Shown: piece after piece, positions 17,320-25,617 of the stretch
Numbering within the stretch: position 1 is the first letter of the stretch
Layout of the letters: each line of letters opens with the position of its first letter
Notes under the pieces: model-generated
The model's input: only the letters and a program-made list of their open reading frames with translations
Database searches by the model: none
What the model was told of the DNA's origin: nothing
From: Flavobacterium sp. BFFFF2
Lineage (GTDB): Bacteria; Bacteroidota; Bacteroidia; Flavobacteriales; Flavobacteriaceae
Assembly: GCA_002256385.1 (NCBI GenBank)
Contig: NKJD01000005.1
Span: 37,038 to 101,037, forward strand
Direction: 5' to 3'
Length of the DNA stretch: 64,000 bases
Translations under genes and position numbers: made by a program

Positions 17320-19215
17320 TTGAAAGAAGAATTACTTCAATTACTTCGCTCCCATTGGGGGTTTGAATCGTTTCGGTACCCTCAATTTGAATTGATGGAA
17401 GCGGTACTAAAAGGACAAGACGCCTTTGCATTGCTTCCGACAGGTGGCGGTAAATCGGTGTGTTATCAGATTCCAGTATTGGCACAAGATGGCATTGGCT
17501 TGGTTATTTCACCACTCATTGCCCTAATGGAGGATCAAATCCGTCAATTGGAAAAAAAAGGCATTAAGGCCATGAACTTAAGTGGTTCATTTTCAACCGA
17601 TGAATTGATCACAAAATTAGACAACTGTCAATTTGGACATTATAAATTTTTGTATGTCTCACCAGAAAGACTCCAAAACCAATTTGTTATTGAGCGTTTA
17701 AAATCATTCCCCATAAACCTAATAGCTGTCGATGAAGCCCATTGTATTTCAGAATGGGGTCACGATTTTAGGCCAGCCTATTTAAACATCCATAACTTGC
17801 GAAATTGGTTTCCAAAAATCCCAATTATTGCACTCACTGCGACGGCGACGAAACCCGTTAAAATTGACATTGTCAATTATTTGAAATTGAAGAACCCGGC
17901 TATTTTTCAGGTTTCATTTGAACGGAAAAACATTTCGTACCAAGTGCATGCTGTTTGGAATAAATGGGATTATATGGCACAACAGCTTCATGCAAATCAA
18001 GCACCAGCCATAGTCTATGTGACCAGTCGAAAATTTTGTTTAGACACCTCGATGGCACTCACTCGTTTGGGCATCACCAACGCCATGTATCACGGGGGTA
18101 TGAAACCCGCTGAACGATCAGATGCCATGAAACTTTGGATGTCCGAAGGCGTTCAAGTGATGGTAGCGACCAATGCATTTGGCATGGGCATAGACAAACC
18201 TAATGTGAGGCTCGTTTTTCATGTACAGCTTCCACAAACTATTGAAAACTATTTTCAAGAAGCGGGCCGTGCCGGCCGTGATGGCAGTTATTCAGAAGCC
18301 CAATTATTGGTGTCAGAAGCAGATATCAATCGAGCAAAGTCTAGTTTAAATAGCCATTTATTGGATTTTGACTTTTTAACGGAAGTTTACACTAAATTAT
18401 GTGCTTTTTTGCAGATAGCATACGGAGAAGGTTGGAATGAAAATTATCTTTTTTCGTTTCAAGAATTCTGCACTCGCTATGAGTTTCCCATTTCGAATAC
18501 CTTTCAAGCGTTCCAATTTTTAGACCAACAAGGTATCATTCAATTTACGCAAGAAATGGCCGAAGAAGTGGTGGTTCAATTGCTTATAACACCTGAAGAA
18601 ACCATTCAATATGGCGAGCTACATCCCTATCAGGCACCTTTCATGCATATTTTACTAAGAAATTATCCGGGAATATACCAGTTGCCTACTAAAATTACTA
18701 TTCCCTATTGGGCTCGTAAATTGGGATTACCCGAATCCGTTTTAAACAATATCCTTGAACAATGGGCTGAGCAAAAAATTATTCAATTAAAAACAAAATT
18801 TCAAGATACACGCATCCTCATGTTGCAAGCGCGTGAAGATCGGCATACATTGGCACCTTTAAGAAAGTACTTACAACATTACAATGATACAAAATCAAAT
18901 AAATTGACACAAATGATTTCGTATGCCCTTCAAAATGAAGGATGTAAAAGTCAATTTTTGTTGCGCTATTTTGATGAGTTAACTGCAAAAGAATGTGGCA
19001 TTTGCAGTTATTGTATGTCCAAGAAATCAGAAACACCTAATCAAAAGATAATGTTGGCCCTGCTGATGCAACAAATTGATAAAGAAGCCATTCCAATTAG
19101 ACAATTGCAACAAAATTGGCCATTTCAAAGCGAAGAATTAAATTTATTACTTCGCGAATTACTTGACGAGGGTTCCATTGAAATATTACCTAATAACTAT
19201 ATAAAAAAAGTATAA
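17320..19215 (+). CDS. recQ: ATP-dependent DNA helicase RecQ
   Basis: A 631-residue 3'-5' DNA helicase of the RecQ family. Visible are the aromatic-rich start (HWGFESFRYPQFELMEAVL), Walker A LLPTGGGKSVCYQIP, the DEAHCISEWGHDFRP box with the RecQ aromatic loop, and motif VI EAGRAGRDGSYSEAQLL. The zinc-binding region is reduced to a C-terminal CGICSYC pair plus an upstream Cys, followed by a winged-helix region; no HRDC domain is evident. The start is a TTG; the first ATG would remove the conserved FRxxQ segment, so TTG was kept. It ends 4 bases before fmt. Bacteroidota often carry more than one RecQ, and this looks like a short paralogue. Confidence 0.9.
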   Translation: MKEELLQLLRSHWGFESFRYPQFELMEAVLKGQDAFALLPTGGGKSVCYQIPVLAQDGIGLVISPLIALMEDQIRQLEKKGIKAMNLSGSFSTDELITKLDNCQFGHYKFLYVSPERLQNQFVIERLKSFPINLIAVDEAHCISEWGHDFRPAYLNIHNLRNWFPKIPIIALTATATKPVKIDIVNYLKLKNPAIFQVSFERKNISYQVHAVWNKWDYMAQQLHANQAPAIVYVTSRKFCLDTSMALTRLGITNAMYHGGMKPAERSDAMKLWMSEGVQVMVATNAFGMGIDKPNVRLVFHVQLPQTIENYFQEAGRAGRDGSYSEAQLLVSEADINRAKSSLNSHLLDFDFLTEVYTKLCAFLQIAYGEGWNENYLFSFQEFCTRYEFPISNTFQAFQFLDQQGIIQFTQEMAEEVVVQLLITPEETIQYGELHPYQAPFMHILLRNYPGIYQLPTKITIPYWARKLGLPESVLNNILEQWAEQKIIQLKTKFQDTRILMLQAREDRHTLAPLRKYLQHYNDTKSNKLTQMISYALQNEGCKSQFLLRYFDELTAKECGICSYCMSKKSETPNQKIMLALLMQQIDKEAIPIRQLQQNWPFQSEELNLLLRELLDEGSIEILPNNYIKKV

Positions 19216-19219
19216 CAGC

Positions 19220-20173
19220 ATGAGTACCTCTTTGCGTATTGTGTTTATGGGAACACCCGAATTTGCGGTCGGAATTGCCAAGGCAATTTCAGCAAGCAAA
19301 CATGAATTGTGTGGGATAGTAACCGTTCCAGATAAACCAGCAGGCCGAGGGCAGCGACTGCATGAGTCGGCGGTCAAACAGTTTGCCGTGGCAAATGACC
19401 TGCCAATTTTGCAGCCCGATAAATTACGTGATGAAAATTTTATTCAGCAATTAGCTGCTTGGAATGCCGATGTTTTTGTGGTGGTTGCATTTCGAATGTT
19501 GCCAGAAGTGGTTTGGAAGATGCCAGCAAAAGGAGCTTTTAATTTACATGCCTCCTTATTGCCGCAGTATCGTGGAGCCGCGCCTATTAATTGGGCAATA
19601 ATAAACGGTGAAACTGAAACAGGTGTTACTTCATTTTTTATTGATGAACACATTGATACGGGTGCCATGCTCCTGCATCAAAAAGTAGCAATTACGCCTA
19701 CCGAAAATGCGGGTCAACTTCATGATCGTCTACAAATACTTGGCATTTCAGTGGTTCTTGATACTTTAGAAGGCATTGGAAATGAATCGTTGTTCCCAAA
19801 GAAGCAGCTTCAAGAAAGTGCGTTGAAAATGGCTCCGAAACTAAATCGAGAAAACACGAAAATTGATTTGAATGCTGCCGGTGAAACGATCAATAACTTG
19901 ATTCGTGGATTGAATCCTTATCCTGGTGCGTGGCTTCATTGGAATGAAAATGATGAACTTTTTATTGTGAAAATCTTTGAAGCGGAATTCGTAAAGCAAG
20001 AAACTCATGAAGAAGTAGGAATGGTGGCCGTGTCAAAAAATGCAATCGAAATTAGTTTAGGCGATGGCGTTTTATTCATACATGCTTTACAATTTCCGGG
20101 TAAACGGAAAATGAGTGCCAAAGAGTTTTGCAACGGATATGCTAAAAAAGGAGCACACTTAAAGGCTGAATGA
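19220..20173 (+). CDS. fmt: Methionyl-tRNA formyltransferase
   Basis: A 317-residue enzyme that formylates initiator Met-tRNA using 10-formyl-tetrahydrofolate. The start IVFMGTPEFAVGIA, the active-site stretch FNLHASLLPQYRGAAPINW (catalytic Asn and His), and the GVTSFFIDEHIDTGAML segment with the catalytic Asp region are diagnostic. The C-terminal OB-like tRNA-binding domain begins near residue 210 (IRGLNPYPGAWLHW). Length fits. It follows recQ after four bases and probably shares its transcript. The def (deformylase) gene that often neighbours fmt elsewhere is not here. Confidence 0.95.
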   Translation: MSTSLRIVFMGTPEFAVGIAKAISASKHELCGIVTVPDKPAGRGQRLHESAVKQFAVANDLPILQPDKLRDENFIQQLAAWNADVFVVVAFRMLPEVVWKMPAKGAFNLHASLLPQYRGAAPINWAIINGETETGVTSFFIDEHIDTGAMLLHQKVAITPTENAGQLHDRLQILGISVVLDTLEGIGNESLFPKKQLQESALKMAPKLNRENTKIDLNAAGETINNLIRGLNPYPGAWLHWNENDELFIVKIFEAEFVKQETHEEVGMVAVSKNAIEISLGDGVLFIHALQFPGKRKMSAKEFCNGYAKKGAHLKAE

Positions 20174-20257
20174 CCATAGATTCCTCATTTTTGGGTGTTG
20201 GTTATTAACATAATAATGTTTTTTTTCAACACTTACCAAAAAAAGTTTAAAAAAAAG

Positions 20258-20287
20258 TTGCACCCTATTTTTAATCTACTAAATTTG
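20258..20287 (+). promoter_or_regulatory. Bacteroidota-type promoter of the HU gene
   Basis: TTG at the -33 position, a 19-bp spacer and TAAATTTG at -7 match the Bacteroidota sigma consensus (TTG, then TAnnTTTG). It lies ~50 bp before the HU start codon, leaving a leader of roughly 45 bases. Confidence 0.6.
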
Positions 20288-20337
20288 TTTGTGTAAGTCA
20301 ATATTGAAGTTTAACCAACTATTAACATTTTATAATT

Positions 20338-20610
20338 ATGAACAAATCAGAATTGATTGATGCATTGGCAGCAGATGCCGGTATCACTAAAGCTGCTGCA
20401 AAATTAGCTTTAGAATCTTTTGTTAACCATGTAGGCGCTACACTTAAAGGTGGAGGTCGCATTTCATTGGTAGGTTTCGGATCTTTCTCCGTTTCTAAAA
20501 GAGAAGCGCGTGAAGGACGTAACCCACAAACAGGAAAAACCATCCAAATTGCTGCTAAGAATGTAGTAAAATTCAAAGCTGGTGCTGAATTAGACGGAGC
20601 AGTAAACTAA
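20338..20610 (+). CDS. HU-family nucleoid DNA-binding protein
   Basis: A 90-residue histone-like protein. The sequence has the HU fold in full: an N-terminal helical part (MNKSELIDALAADAGITKAAA), GGRISLVGFGSFSVSKREAREGRNPQTGK forming the saddle and the DNA-inserting arm with the Asn-Pro tip, and a short C-terminal helix. It bends DNA as a dimer in the nucleoid. Codon use is strongly biased to A/T-ending codons, as in highly expressed genes of AT-rich Bacteroidota. It has its own consensus promoter upstream and a strong hairpin terminator just after, so it is monocistronic. Confidence 0.96.
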   Translation: MNKSELIDALAADAGITKAAAKLALESFVNHVGATLKGGGRISLVGFGSFSVSKREAREGRNPQTGKTIQIAAKNVVKFKAGAELDGAVN

Positions 20611-20629
20611 TACTCTTTTTCCCTTACAA

Positions 20630-20662
20630 AAAAAAGACCGATTCTGCGAATCGGTCTTTTTT
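20630..20662. terminator. Bidirectional rho-independent terminator
   Basis: The stem AAAAAGACCGATTC with a TGC loop and a perfect complementary arm has an A-run before and a T-run after, so it can stop both the HU transcript and the convergent Lrp/AsnC transcript. Confidence 0.9.
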
Positions 20663-20684
20663 ATTTCTATCCCAAATGATATCA

Positions 20685-21164
20685 TTAATAATCTTTAAAA
20701 ATGGTATGCATCAAGCGTTTTTTGTCATTGATACTCTCTTCTAGCGAAATCATGGTTTCGGTTCTGTAAACGCCTTCAATATCATCTATCATAAAAATGA
20801 CATCTTTTGCATGCTTGGTATCTTTTGCTCTAATTTTACAAAAGATATTGAATTTACCGGTAGTTACGTGCGCTACTGTTACAAAGGGTATTTCATTGAT
20901 TCGTTCTAATACAAACTTTGTTTGAGATGTATTGTTCAAAAACACACCAACATAAGCAATAAAAGAATACCCCAATTTTTCATAATCGAGTGTCAATGAT
21001 GACCCCATTATGATGCCTGCATCTTCCATCTTCTTCACACGGACATGCACAGTACCTGCTGATATCAACAACTTCTTAGCAATGTCTGTAAATGGGACAC
21101 GCGTATTATCAATTAACATATCCAAAATTTGGTGGTCAACTTCATCAAGACGAAACTTACTCAT
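20685..21164 (-). CDS. Lrp/AsnC-family transcriptional regulator
   Basis: About 159 residues. Residues ~5-60 are the AsnC-type winged helix-turn-helix (LDEVDHQILDMLIDNTRVPFTDIA, then ISAGTVHVRVKKMEDAGII), and the rest is the RAM/ligand-binding domain with its characteristic beta-alpha-beta pattern. Such proteins form octamer-like assemblies and respond to amino acids or other small metabolites. The target genes are not evident; the nearest upstream gene is an M14 peptidase that lies 68 bp away on the same strand. The frame opens ten codons earlier, but the internal ATG at MSKFRLDEVD is the family's usual start and was chosen. A terminator shared with HU follows. Confidence 0.9.
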   Translation of the reverse strand: MSKFRLDEVDHQILDMLIDNTRVPFTDIAKKLLISAGTVHVRVKKMEDAGIIMGSSLTLDYEKLGYSFIAYVGVFLNNTSQTKFVLERINEIPFVTVAHVTTGKFNIFCKIRAKDTKHAKDVIFMIDDIEGVYRTETMISLEESINDKKRLMHTIFKDY

Positions 21165-21231
21165 AGCACTTGTTACTTTTTTATTATGTTGCACAAAGTA
21201 TATATAAAATTTAAATAAAAAAACATTTTTG

Positions 21232-22383
21232 TTAATTAATTGGCATTCCGTTTATAAATTTAACAGTTTGACTCAATTTTATTAGTTCAAATGTAGCTTT
21301 TTGATCAATTTCTGGTTTTGAACCATATTCAGATGTAAAACTAGCGCCTTCTGCATCAAACTCTCGATGTCCAACGAAAGCTTCAGCATTCTCATCCATA
21401 ATAATCCGAGCAATTCTTTCAAATTGTCCCTCAATGATACTTTCCTGAAACTGAGCTGCAAAAGTGATATATTTTATTGAATTATCATAATCAATTTTGA
21501 CATTTCTGTAAACAAAATCGAAAAAACAGACTTTGTTTTGAGGAATATCTAAATAAATTGACTTTTTATTGCTAACTATATCGTTTTCGTTCAATGATTG
21601 CAAAGCCACACATAAGGACACAAAAATCCATTTTCTTGACTCTTCACGGTCATAATCGTTTGGAAAATGTCCAGCCTCAAACAATATGGTTGGAATTGAT
21701 TTTGATTGAAATGCATCCCCAAAACAATTTCCATTAAAAGAATCATCAAAACGACCAATTTGATTTGGAATGTATTTTGACAATTCGGAATAAACAGACC
21801 CGATGATACTAGCAGCCTTATTTCTTGCATCATCGTACGACTTGGTACCATCAAACGAAGGAGCTAAAAATGACAATGAAGCCGGATGAGGCCGATGCCC
21901 AACCCCATATATGGTTCGTTGGTCATGTAAATTGAAACAAACTTCTGGTTTAAATTCGTTACATGTTTGCATGAGCAATTGGCTTTCAGGCTGAGAAAGA
22001 TTAATTGCGTCTCGATTCAAGTCAATGCCATTTGCATTTTCACGAGTGTAAAGGGCAGCTCCATCGGGGTTGACTAAAGGTAAAACACAAATATCAAATT
22101 GTGTTAACCAATGGGCACCTAGCTCGCTGTGATGTAAAAAATGGAGGAAGTCTGCTAATGCTTTGGTAGTAGTACTCTCATTGCCGTGCATTTGGGACCA
22201 CAAAAGTAATTTCTTAGTACCTGTGCCGAATCGAATTCTATAAATGGGCTTCCCCAGCACCGAGTGACCGATGCAAACTGAGTGGTAACTTTCCCAAATT
22301 GCTTCGGTGTCTTGAAGTGTTATATATCGGCCAAACAGTGATTGAACCTTATGAAATTCATAACAATTTAAAAATGCTGACAT
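21232..22383 (-). CDS. M14-family zinc carboxypeptidase
   Basis: A 383-residue metallopeptidase of the M14 fold. The zinc ligands appear in QMHGNESTTTKAL (HxxE) and later in FNLHDQRTIYG (third ligand His), and the catalytic Glu probably lies in PTILFEAGHFPNDYDREESR. No signal peptide is present, so the enzyme is likely cytoplasmic, as for peptidoglycan-peptide or modified-peptide carboxypeptidases of this fold. The C-terminal ~100 residues (from about 280) form an extra, unassigned domain. It is co-oriented with the Lrp/AsnC gene downstream. Substrate unknown; family call firm. Confidence 0.85.
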   Translation of the reverse strand: MSAFLNCYEFHKVQSLFGRYITLQDTEAIWESYHSVCIGHSVLGKPIYRIRFGTGTKKLLLWSQMHGNESTTTKALADFLHFLHHSELGAHWLTQFDICVLPLVNPDGAALYTRENANGIDLNRDAINLSQPESQLLMQTCNEFKPEVCFNLHDQRTIYGVGHRPHPASLSFLAPSFDGTKSYDDARNKAASIIGSVYSELSKYIPNQIGRFDDSFNGNCFGDAFQSKSIPTILFEAGHFPNDYDREESRKWIFVSLCVALQSLNENDIVSNKKSIYLDIPQNKVCFFDFVYRNVKIDYDNSIKYITFAAQFQESIIEGQFERIARIIMDENAEAFVGHREFDAEGASFTSEYGSKPEIDQKATFELIKLSQTVKFINGMPIN

Positions 22384-22585
22384 ACATTTGATTATAAAAT
22401 TTATCCATTAAAAGATTAACACAAATTCAAAGTAAACTGTAAAATTAAATGCTTAATTTTGAAACAGTGCGTGTTAAAATAAAATGATTGTTTTGAATAA
22501 TTTTTAAAAGTGAATTCCTGATAATATTATTTTCAACCTTCTATTTTTGATAGCTTATTCAATGTAAAACAATGTTCGTGTTCGT

Positions 22586-22897
22586 ATGAAATATCTAAAG
22601 CAAAAATGGCAAATTACGTCAAACGCACAATTGATGCGTGTTTTAATAGTATTTGCTGTTACAGGCAGCACGACAGCAAAAGGCGTTCAATTTTTGTTAG
22701 CCACCTGTCCGCATTTAATGCAAGTGAACAAACCAGTGTTTTGGTATTACTTGTCCTACCTAATTTTGCTTTTGGCTATTTATCAAATATTGTTGCTTTC
22801 TTTTGCTTTTCTGCTTGGTGAATGGCGGTTCTTTTGGGCATTTGAAAAAAGAATGTGGCGCTTTTTGTCTTTCAATCGCAGTTACAAAAAAAACTAA
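22586..22897 (+). CDS. DUF6787-family small membrane protein
   Basis: A 103-residue protein with two transmembrane helices (~17-37 and ~52-85) and a conserved aromatic tail, GEWRFFWAFEKRMWRFLSF. This matches my recollection of DUF6787, a small Bacteroidota-specific membrane family of unknown function whose members keep a KKWxI start and an FRFFxxFEKK-like end. Its stop codon overlaps that of the convergent glutathione peroxidase gene in the four bases CTAA, leaving no space for a terminator. No partner is evident. Confidence 0.75.
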   Translation: MKYLKQKWQITSNAQLMRVLIVFAVTGSTTAKGVQFLLATCPHLMQVNKPVFWYYLSYLILLLAIYQILLLSFAFLLGEWRFFWAFEKRMWRFLSFNRSYKKN

Positions 22898-23466
22898 TTC
22901 TTCTCAATCCATTCTTTTATTTCATTAGCATCAGGCTGAACAGAAGGTTCAAATACCATTTCCAAATTGCCATTAGTGCCAATGGCGTATTTCTGAAAAT
23001 TCCAACTCACTTCACTATCCTTTAGCCTATTTAGTTTCTTTTCAGTGAGAAATTTATAAATGGGGTGCATATCTGCTCCTTTTACTGAAATTTTCTCCAT
23101 CATTGGAAAGGTAACGCCATAATTTTTTTGGCAAAACTGGCTAATTTGAGCATTAGATCCAGGTTCTTGTGCCCCAAAATTATTGGCAGGGAAACCAACT
23201 ATGATAAAATTTTTGTTTTTATATTTTTCATATAATGCCTGTAAACCTTTATACTGAGGCGTTAAACCACATTCGGAAGCTGTATTTACAATAAGTATTT
23301 TTTTGCCTTTTAAAGTAGAAAACGAGAAATGTTTCCCTTGAATATCCATCACTTCAAAATCGTAAATTGTTACGGGTACCATATTTTTATTAATTGTTAA
23401 AAATGAAGACAACATCAGCAGAATCGCAGCAGCTGAAAAAGAAATTACTAAAATTTTGATTTTCAT
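22894..23466 (-). CDS. Glutathione/thioredoxin-dependent peroxidase
   Basis: A 190-residue exported peroxidase. An N-terminal hydrophobic segment (ILVISFSAAAILLMLSSFL) is followed by the GPx fold with NTASECGLTPQYKGLQALY, where the peroxidatic residue is Cys rather than selenocysteine. Further motifs are VGFPANNFGAQEPG with the catalytic Gln/Asn environment and SWNFQKYAIGTNG with the conserved Trp. Bacterial Cys forms usually draw electrons from thioredoxin. It removes hydroperoxides in the periplasm. The M13 peptidase gene lies 13 bp upstream on the same strand, so they probably share a transcript. Confidence 0.9.
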   Translation of the reverse strand: MKIKILVISFSAAAILLMLSSFLTINKNMVPVTIYDFEVMDIQGKHFSFSTLKGKKILIVNTASECGLTPQYKGLQALYEKYKNKNFIIVGFPANNFGAQEPGSNAQISQFCQKNYGVTFPMMEKISVKGADMHPIYKFLTEKKLNRLKDSEVSWNFQKYAIGTNGNLEMVFEPSVQPDANEIKEWIEKN

Positions 23467-23479
23467 AAAGATTGTTTAA

Positions 23480-25513
23480 TTACCAAATAATTACTTGTTT
23501 GTCTTTTGCTCGGCGCATTGGACTGCCTTCTTTAATTCCAAAAGCTTCATAGAATTCTGGCATATTTGATATCGGACCATTTACCCTGAATTTTGCAGGT
23601 GCATGCACGTCGGTCATGAGCTGTTGTTGCAACATTTCTTTTTTATAATTGACCATCCATGCATAACCGTATGCCATAAAATATCTTTGTGCGGGCGATA
23701 AACCACTTAATTTCTGATTCGATGTGAACTGTTTGGTTTTTTTGAAAGCTTCATAGCCCATAACTACCCCACCTAAATCAGCTATGTTTTCACCTTGGGT
23801 TGCATCGCCGTTGACGAATTTTTTAGGCAAAGCTTCATAAGCTGAAAATTGTTCAACGATCATTTTGGTTTTCTGTTTAAAACGTTTGAGATCCTCGGCA
23901 GTCCACCAATTCTTTAAATTACCGTTGGCATCATATTGACTGCCCTGGTCATCAAAGCCATGGGTAATTTCATGTCCAAATGTAGAGCCACCAATAATGC
24001 CATACAAAACAGCATCATCAGGCATGCGGTCTTCAAAACCCGGAACTAAGATGTTACAAGCTGGCACTACTATTTCATTGTTGCTCGGATTATAGTAAGC
24101 ATTGTAAGTCTGCGGGTACATGTTCCACTCTGTTCTGTCGACAGGTTTTCCAAACTTATTAATCATATATTGGTATTCCCAAGCATTTGTAGCCATTACA
24201 TTGCTGCAGTAGGAGTTACGTGAAATTTGCAATTTACTCAGATCTTTCCAATGATCTGGATACCCTACTTTCATTACGATTTTTTGCAATTTATCTAAGG
24301 CCTTTTTCTTTGTCTCCTCGCCCATCCAATCTAGTTTTTGCAGGTGCAAGGCATATACTTCACGAATGTTATTACCAATTTCAACCAGTTTTTCTTTGGT
24401 TCCTTTTGGTAAATAATCTTTAACATACACTTGCCCAATCAATTCGCCCAACGATCCGTTGGTTTGTTCAACCACTCGTTTCCAACGCGGTTTTTGCTTT
24501 TCAACGCCATTCATAATGGTGCTGAAAAAATAAAAGTTTTGCTGTTCAATTGGGGCTGACAAATAAGAGGCATAGCTGTTAATTAGATCCCATTTCATAT
24601 AGGCTTTCCAATCTTCAACATTGTATTTTGTAGAGATGGCATCTAAGCCTTTGAAGAACTCAGGTTGACCAACAATAACGGTGTCAAGTTGTGCAATGCC
24701 ATGTTGCTTAAACATATTTTTCCACGGAAGTCTAGGTGACAATTTAATTAAATCTTGTACGGACATTTTGTGGTAATTTGACAAAGGGTCGCGTAAAGCT
24801 TCTAATTTTCTAGAAACACCAGCCAATTCCAGTTCAATTTGATAAATGACTTTTGATTTTAAATTGGCTTCATTGTTGTTAGAACCAGTCAATTCAAACA
24901 TTTTCGTTACGTGCTTTTGGTATGCTTCGCGAATGGTTTTGGTTTCATTATCCAAATTAAAATAATAATCACGGTTGCCCATTCCCAAACCACCTTGCGA
25001 CAAAAATGCGGCATATTTGGTACTTATTTTATCATCTTGACTCACATAAAATCCATACCCAGTTCCTGCCCCTTTGGTATGCATTGATGCCATGTATTCA
25101 AAAACACTTTGCATAGTTACAAGGCTTTCAATTTGGCGAAAGTACGGTTCTAAAGGTTTAATACCTTCTTTATTCGCTTTAATTGTGTCCATGCCGGAAG
25201 CAAAAAAATCGCCAATTTTTTGCTCATTGCTTCCTTGCGCGGCTGATTGGTCCTTTGCGGCGTTTTCACAAATTTTACGCACTTGGGCATTAATGGTATC
25301 ACCTATCGTTCTGAATATGCCATTTCCTCTTTCAGTTTCAGGAATAGGGTGTTCTGCAAACCATCGGCCATTTGCATATTGAAAAAAATCGACGGCAGGC
25401 GACGTCAATGTATCACGATGACTCAACAATGGATCGTCAAATGTGGTTTCTTTTTTTTGACAGTTGCTAAGCAAAATAATTATACCAAAACCCAAAAATA
25501 TTTTCCGATTCAT
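23480..25513 (-). CDS. M13-family (neprilysin/PepO-like) metalloendopeptidase lipoprotein
   Basis: A 677-residue zinc peptidase with a lipoprotein signal (FGIIILLSNC, acylated Cys at ~18). The catalytic signature GHEITHGFDDQGSQYDANGN (HExxH) and the third ligand motif ENIADLGGVVMGY are intact. The N-terminal alpha domain begins with DFFQYANGRWFAEHPIPE, also typical, and the C-terminus ends in PMRRAKDKQVIIW, near the family's usual CxxW ending but without the Cys. It would degrade peptides in the envelope. It is followed by glutathione peroxidase, and a strong terminator of the upstream T9SS gene separates it from that unit. Confidence 0.92.
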   Translation of the reverse strand: MNRKIFLGFGIIILLSNCQKKETTFDDPLLSHRDTLTSPAVDFFQYANGRWFAEHPIPETERGNGIFRTIGDTINAQVRKICENAAKDQSAAQGSNEQKIGDFFASGMDTIKANKEGIKPLEPYFRQIESLVTMQSVFEYMASMHTKGAGTGYGFYVSQDDKISTKYAAFLSQGGLGMGNRDYYFNLDNETKTIREAYQKHVTKMFELTGSNNNEANLKSKVIYQIELELAGVSRKLEALRDPLSNYHKMSVQDLIKLSPRLPWKNMFKQHGIAQLDTVIVGQPEFFKGLDAISTKYNVEDWKAYMKWDLINSYASYLSAPIEQQNFYFFSTIMNGVEKQKPRWKRVVEQTNGSLGELIGQVYVKDYLPKGTKEKLVEIGNNIREVYALHLQKLDWMGEETKKKALDKLQKIVMKVGYPDHWKDLSKLQISRNSYCSNVMATNAWEYQYMINKFGKPVDRTEWNMYPQTYNAYYNPSNNEIVVPACNILVPGFEDRMPDDAVLYGIIGGSTFGHEITHGFDDQGSQYDANGNLKNWWTAEDLKRFKQKTKMIVEQFSAYEALPKKFVNGDATQGENIADLGGVVMGYEAFKKTKQFTSNQKLSGLSPAQRYFMAYGYAWMVNYKKEMLQQQLMTDVHAPAKFRVNGPISNMPEFYEAFGIKEGSPMRRAKDKQVIIW

Positions 25514-25565
25514 ATCAATATGTTTTATAGCTTCAAATATACTATGAATTTATTATTAAATGTTC

Positions 25566-25593
25566 AAAAAAAAAACCACTCCGAAGAGTGGTT
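25566..25593 (-). terminator. Rho-independent terminator of the T9SS gene
   Basis: Read on the minus strand, AACCACTC-TTCG-GAGTGGTT is followed by a run of about ten T. It lies just after the stop of the large T9SS protein gene and stops that transcript before the M13 peptidase gene. Confidence 0.9.
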
Positions 25594-25617
25594 CTAATTA
25601 TATTAATTGATAACGTA

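Noticed and set aside
22894..22897. Overlapping stop codons of convergent genes as a regulatory feature
   Set aside because: A four-base CTAA overlap is frequent in compact genomes and shows nothing further.
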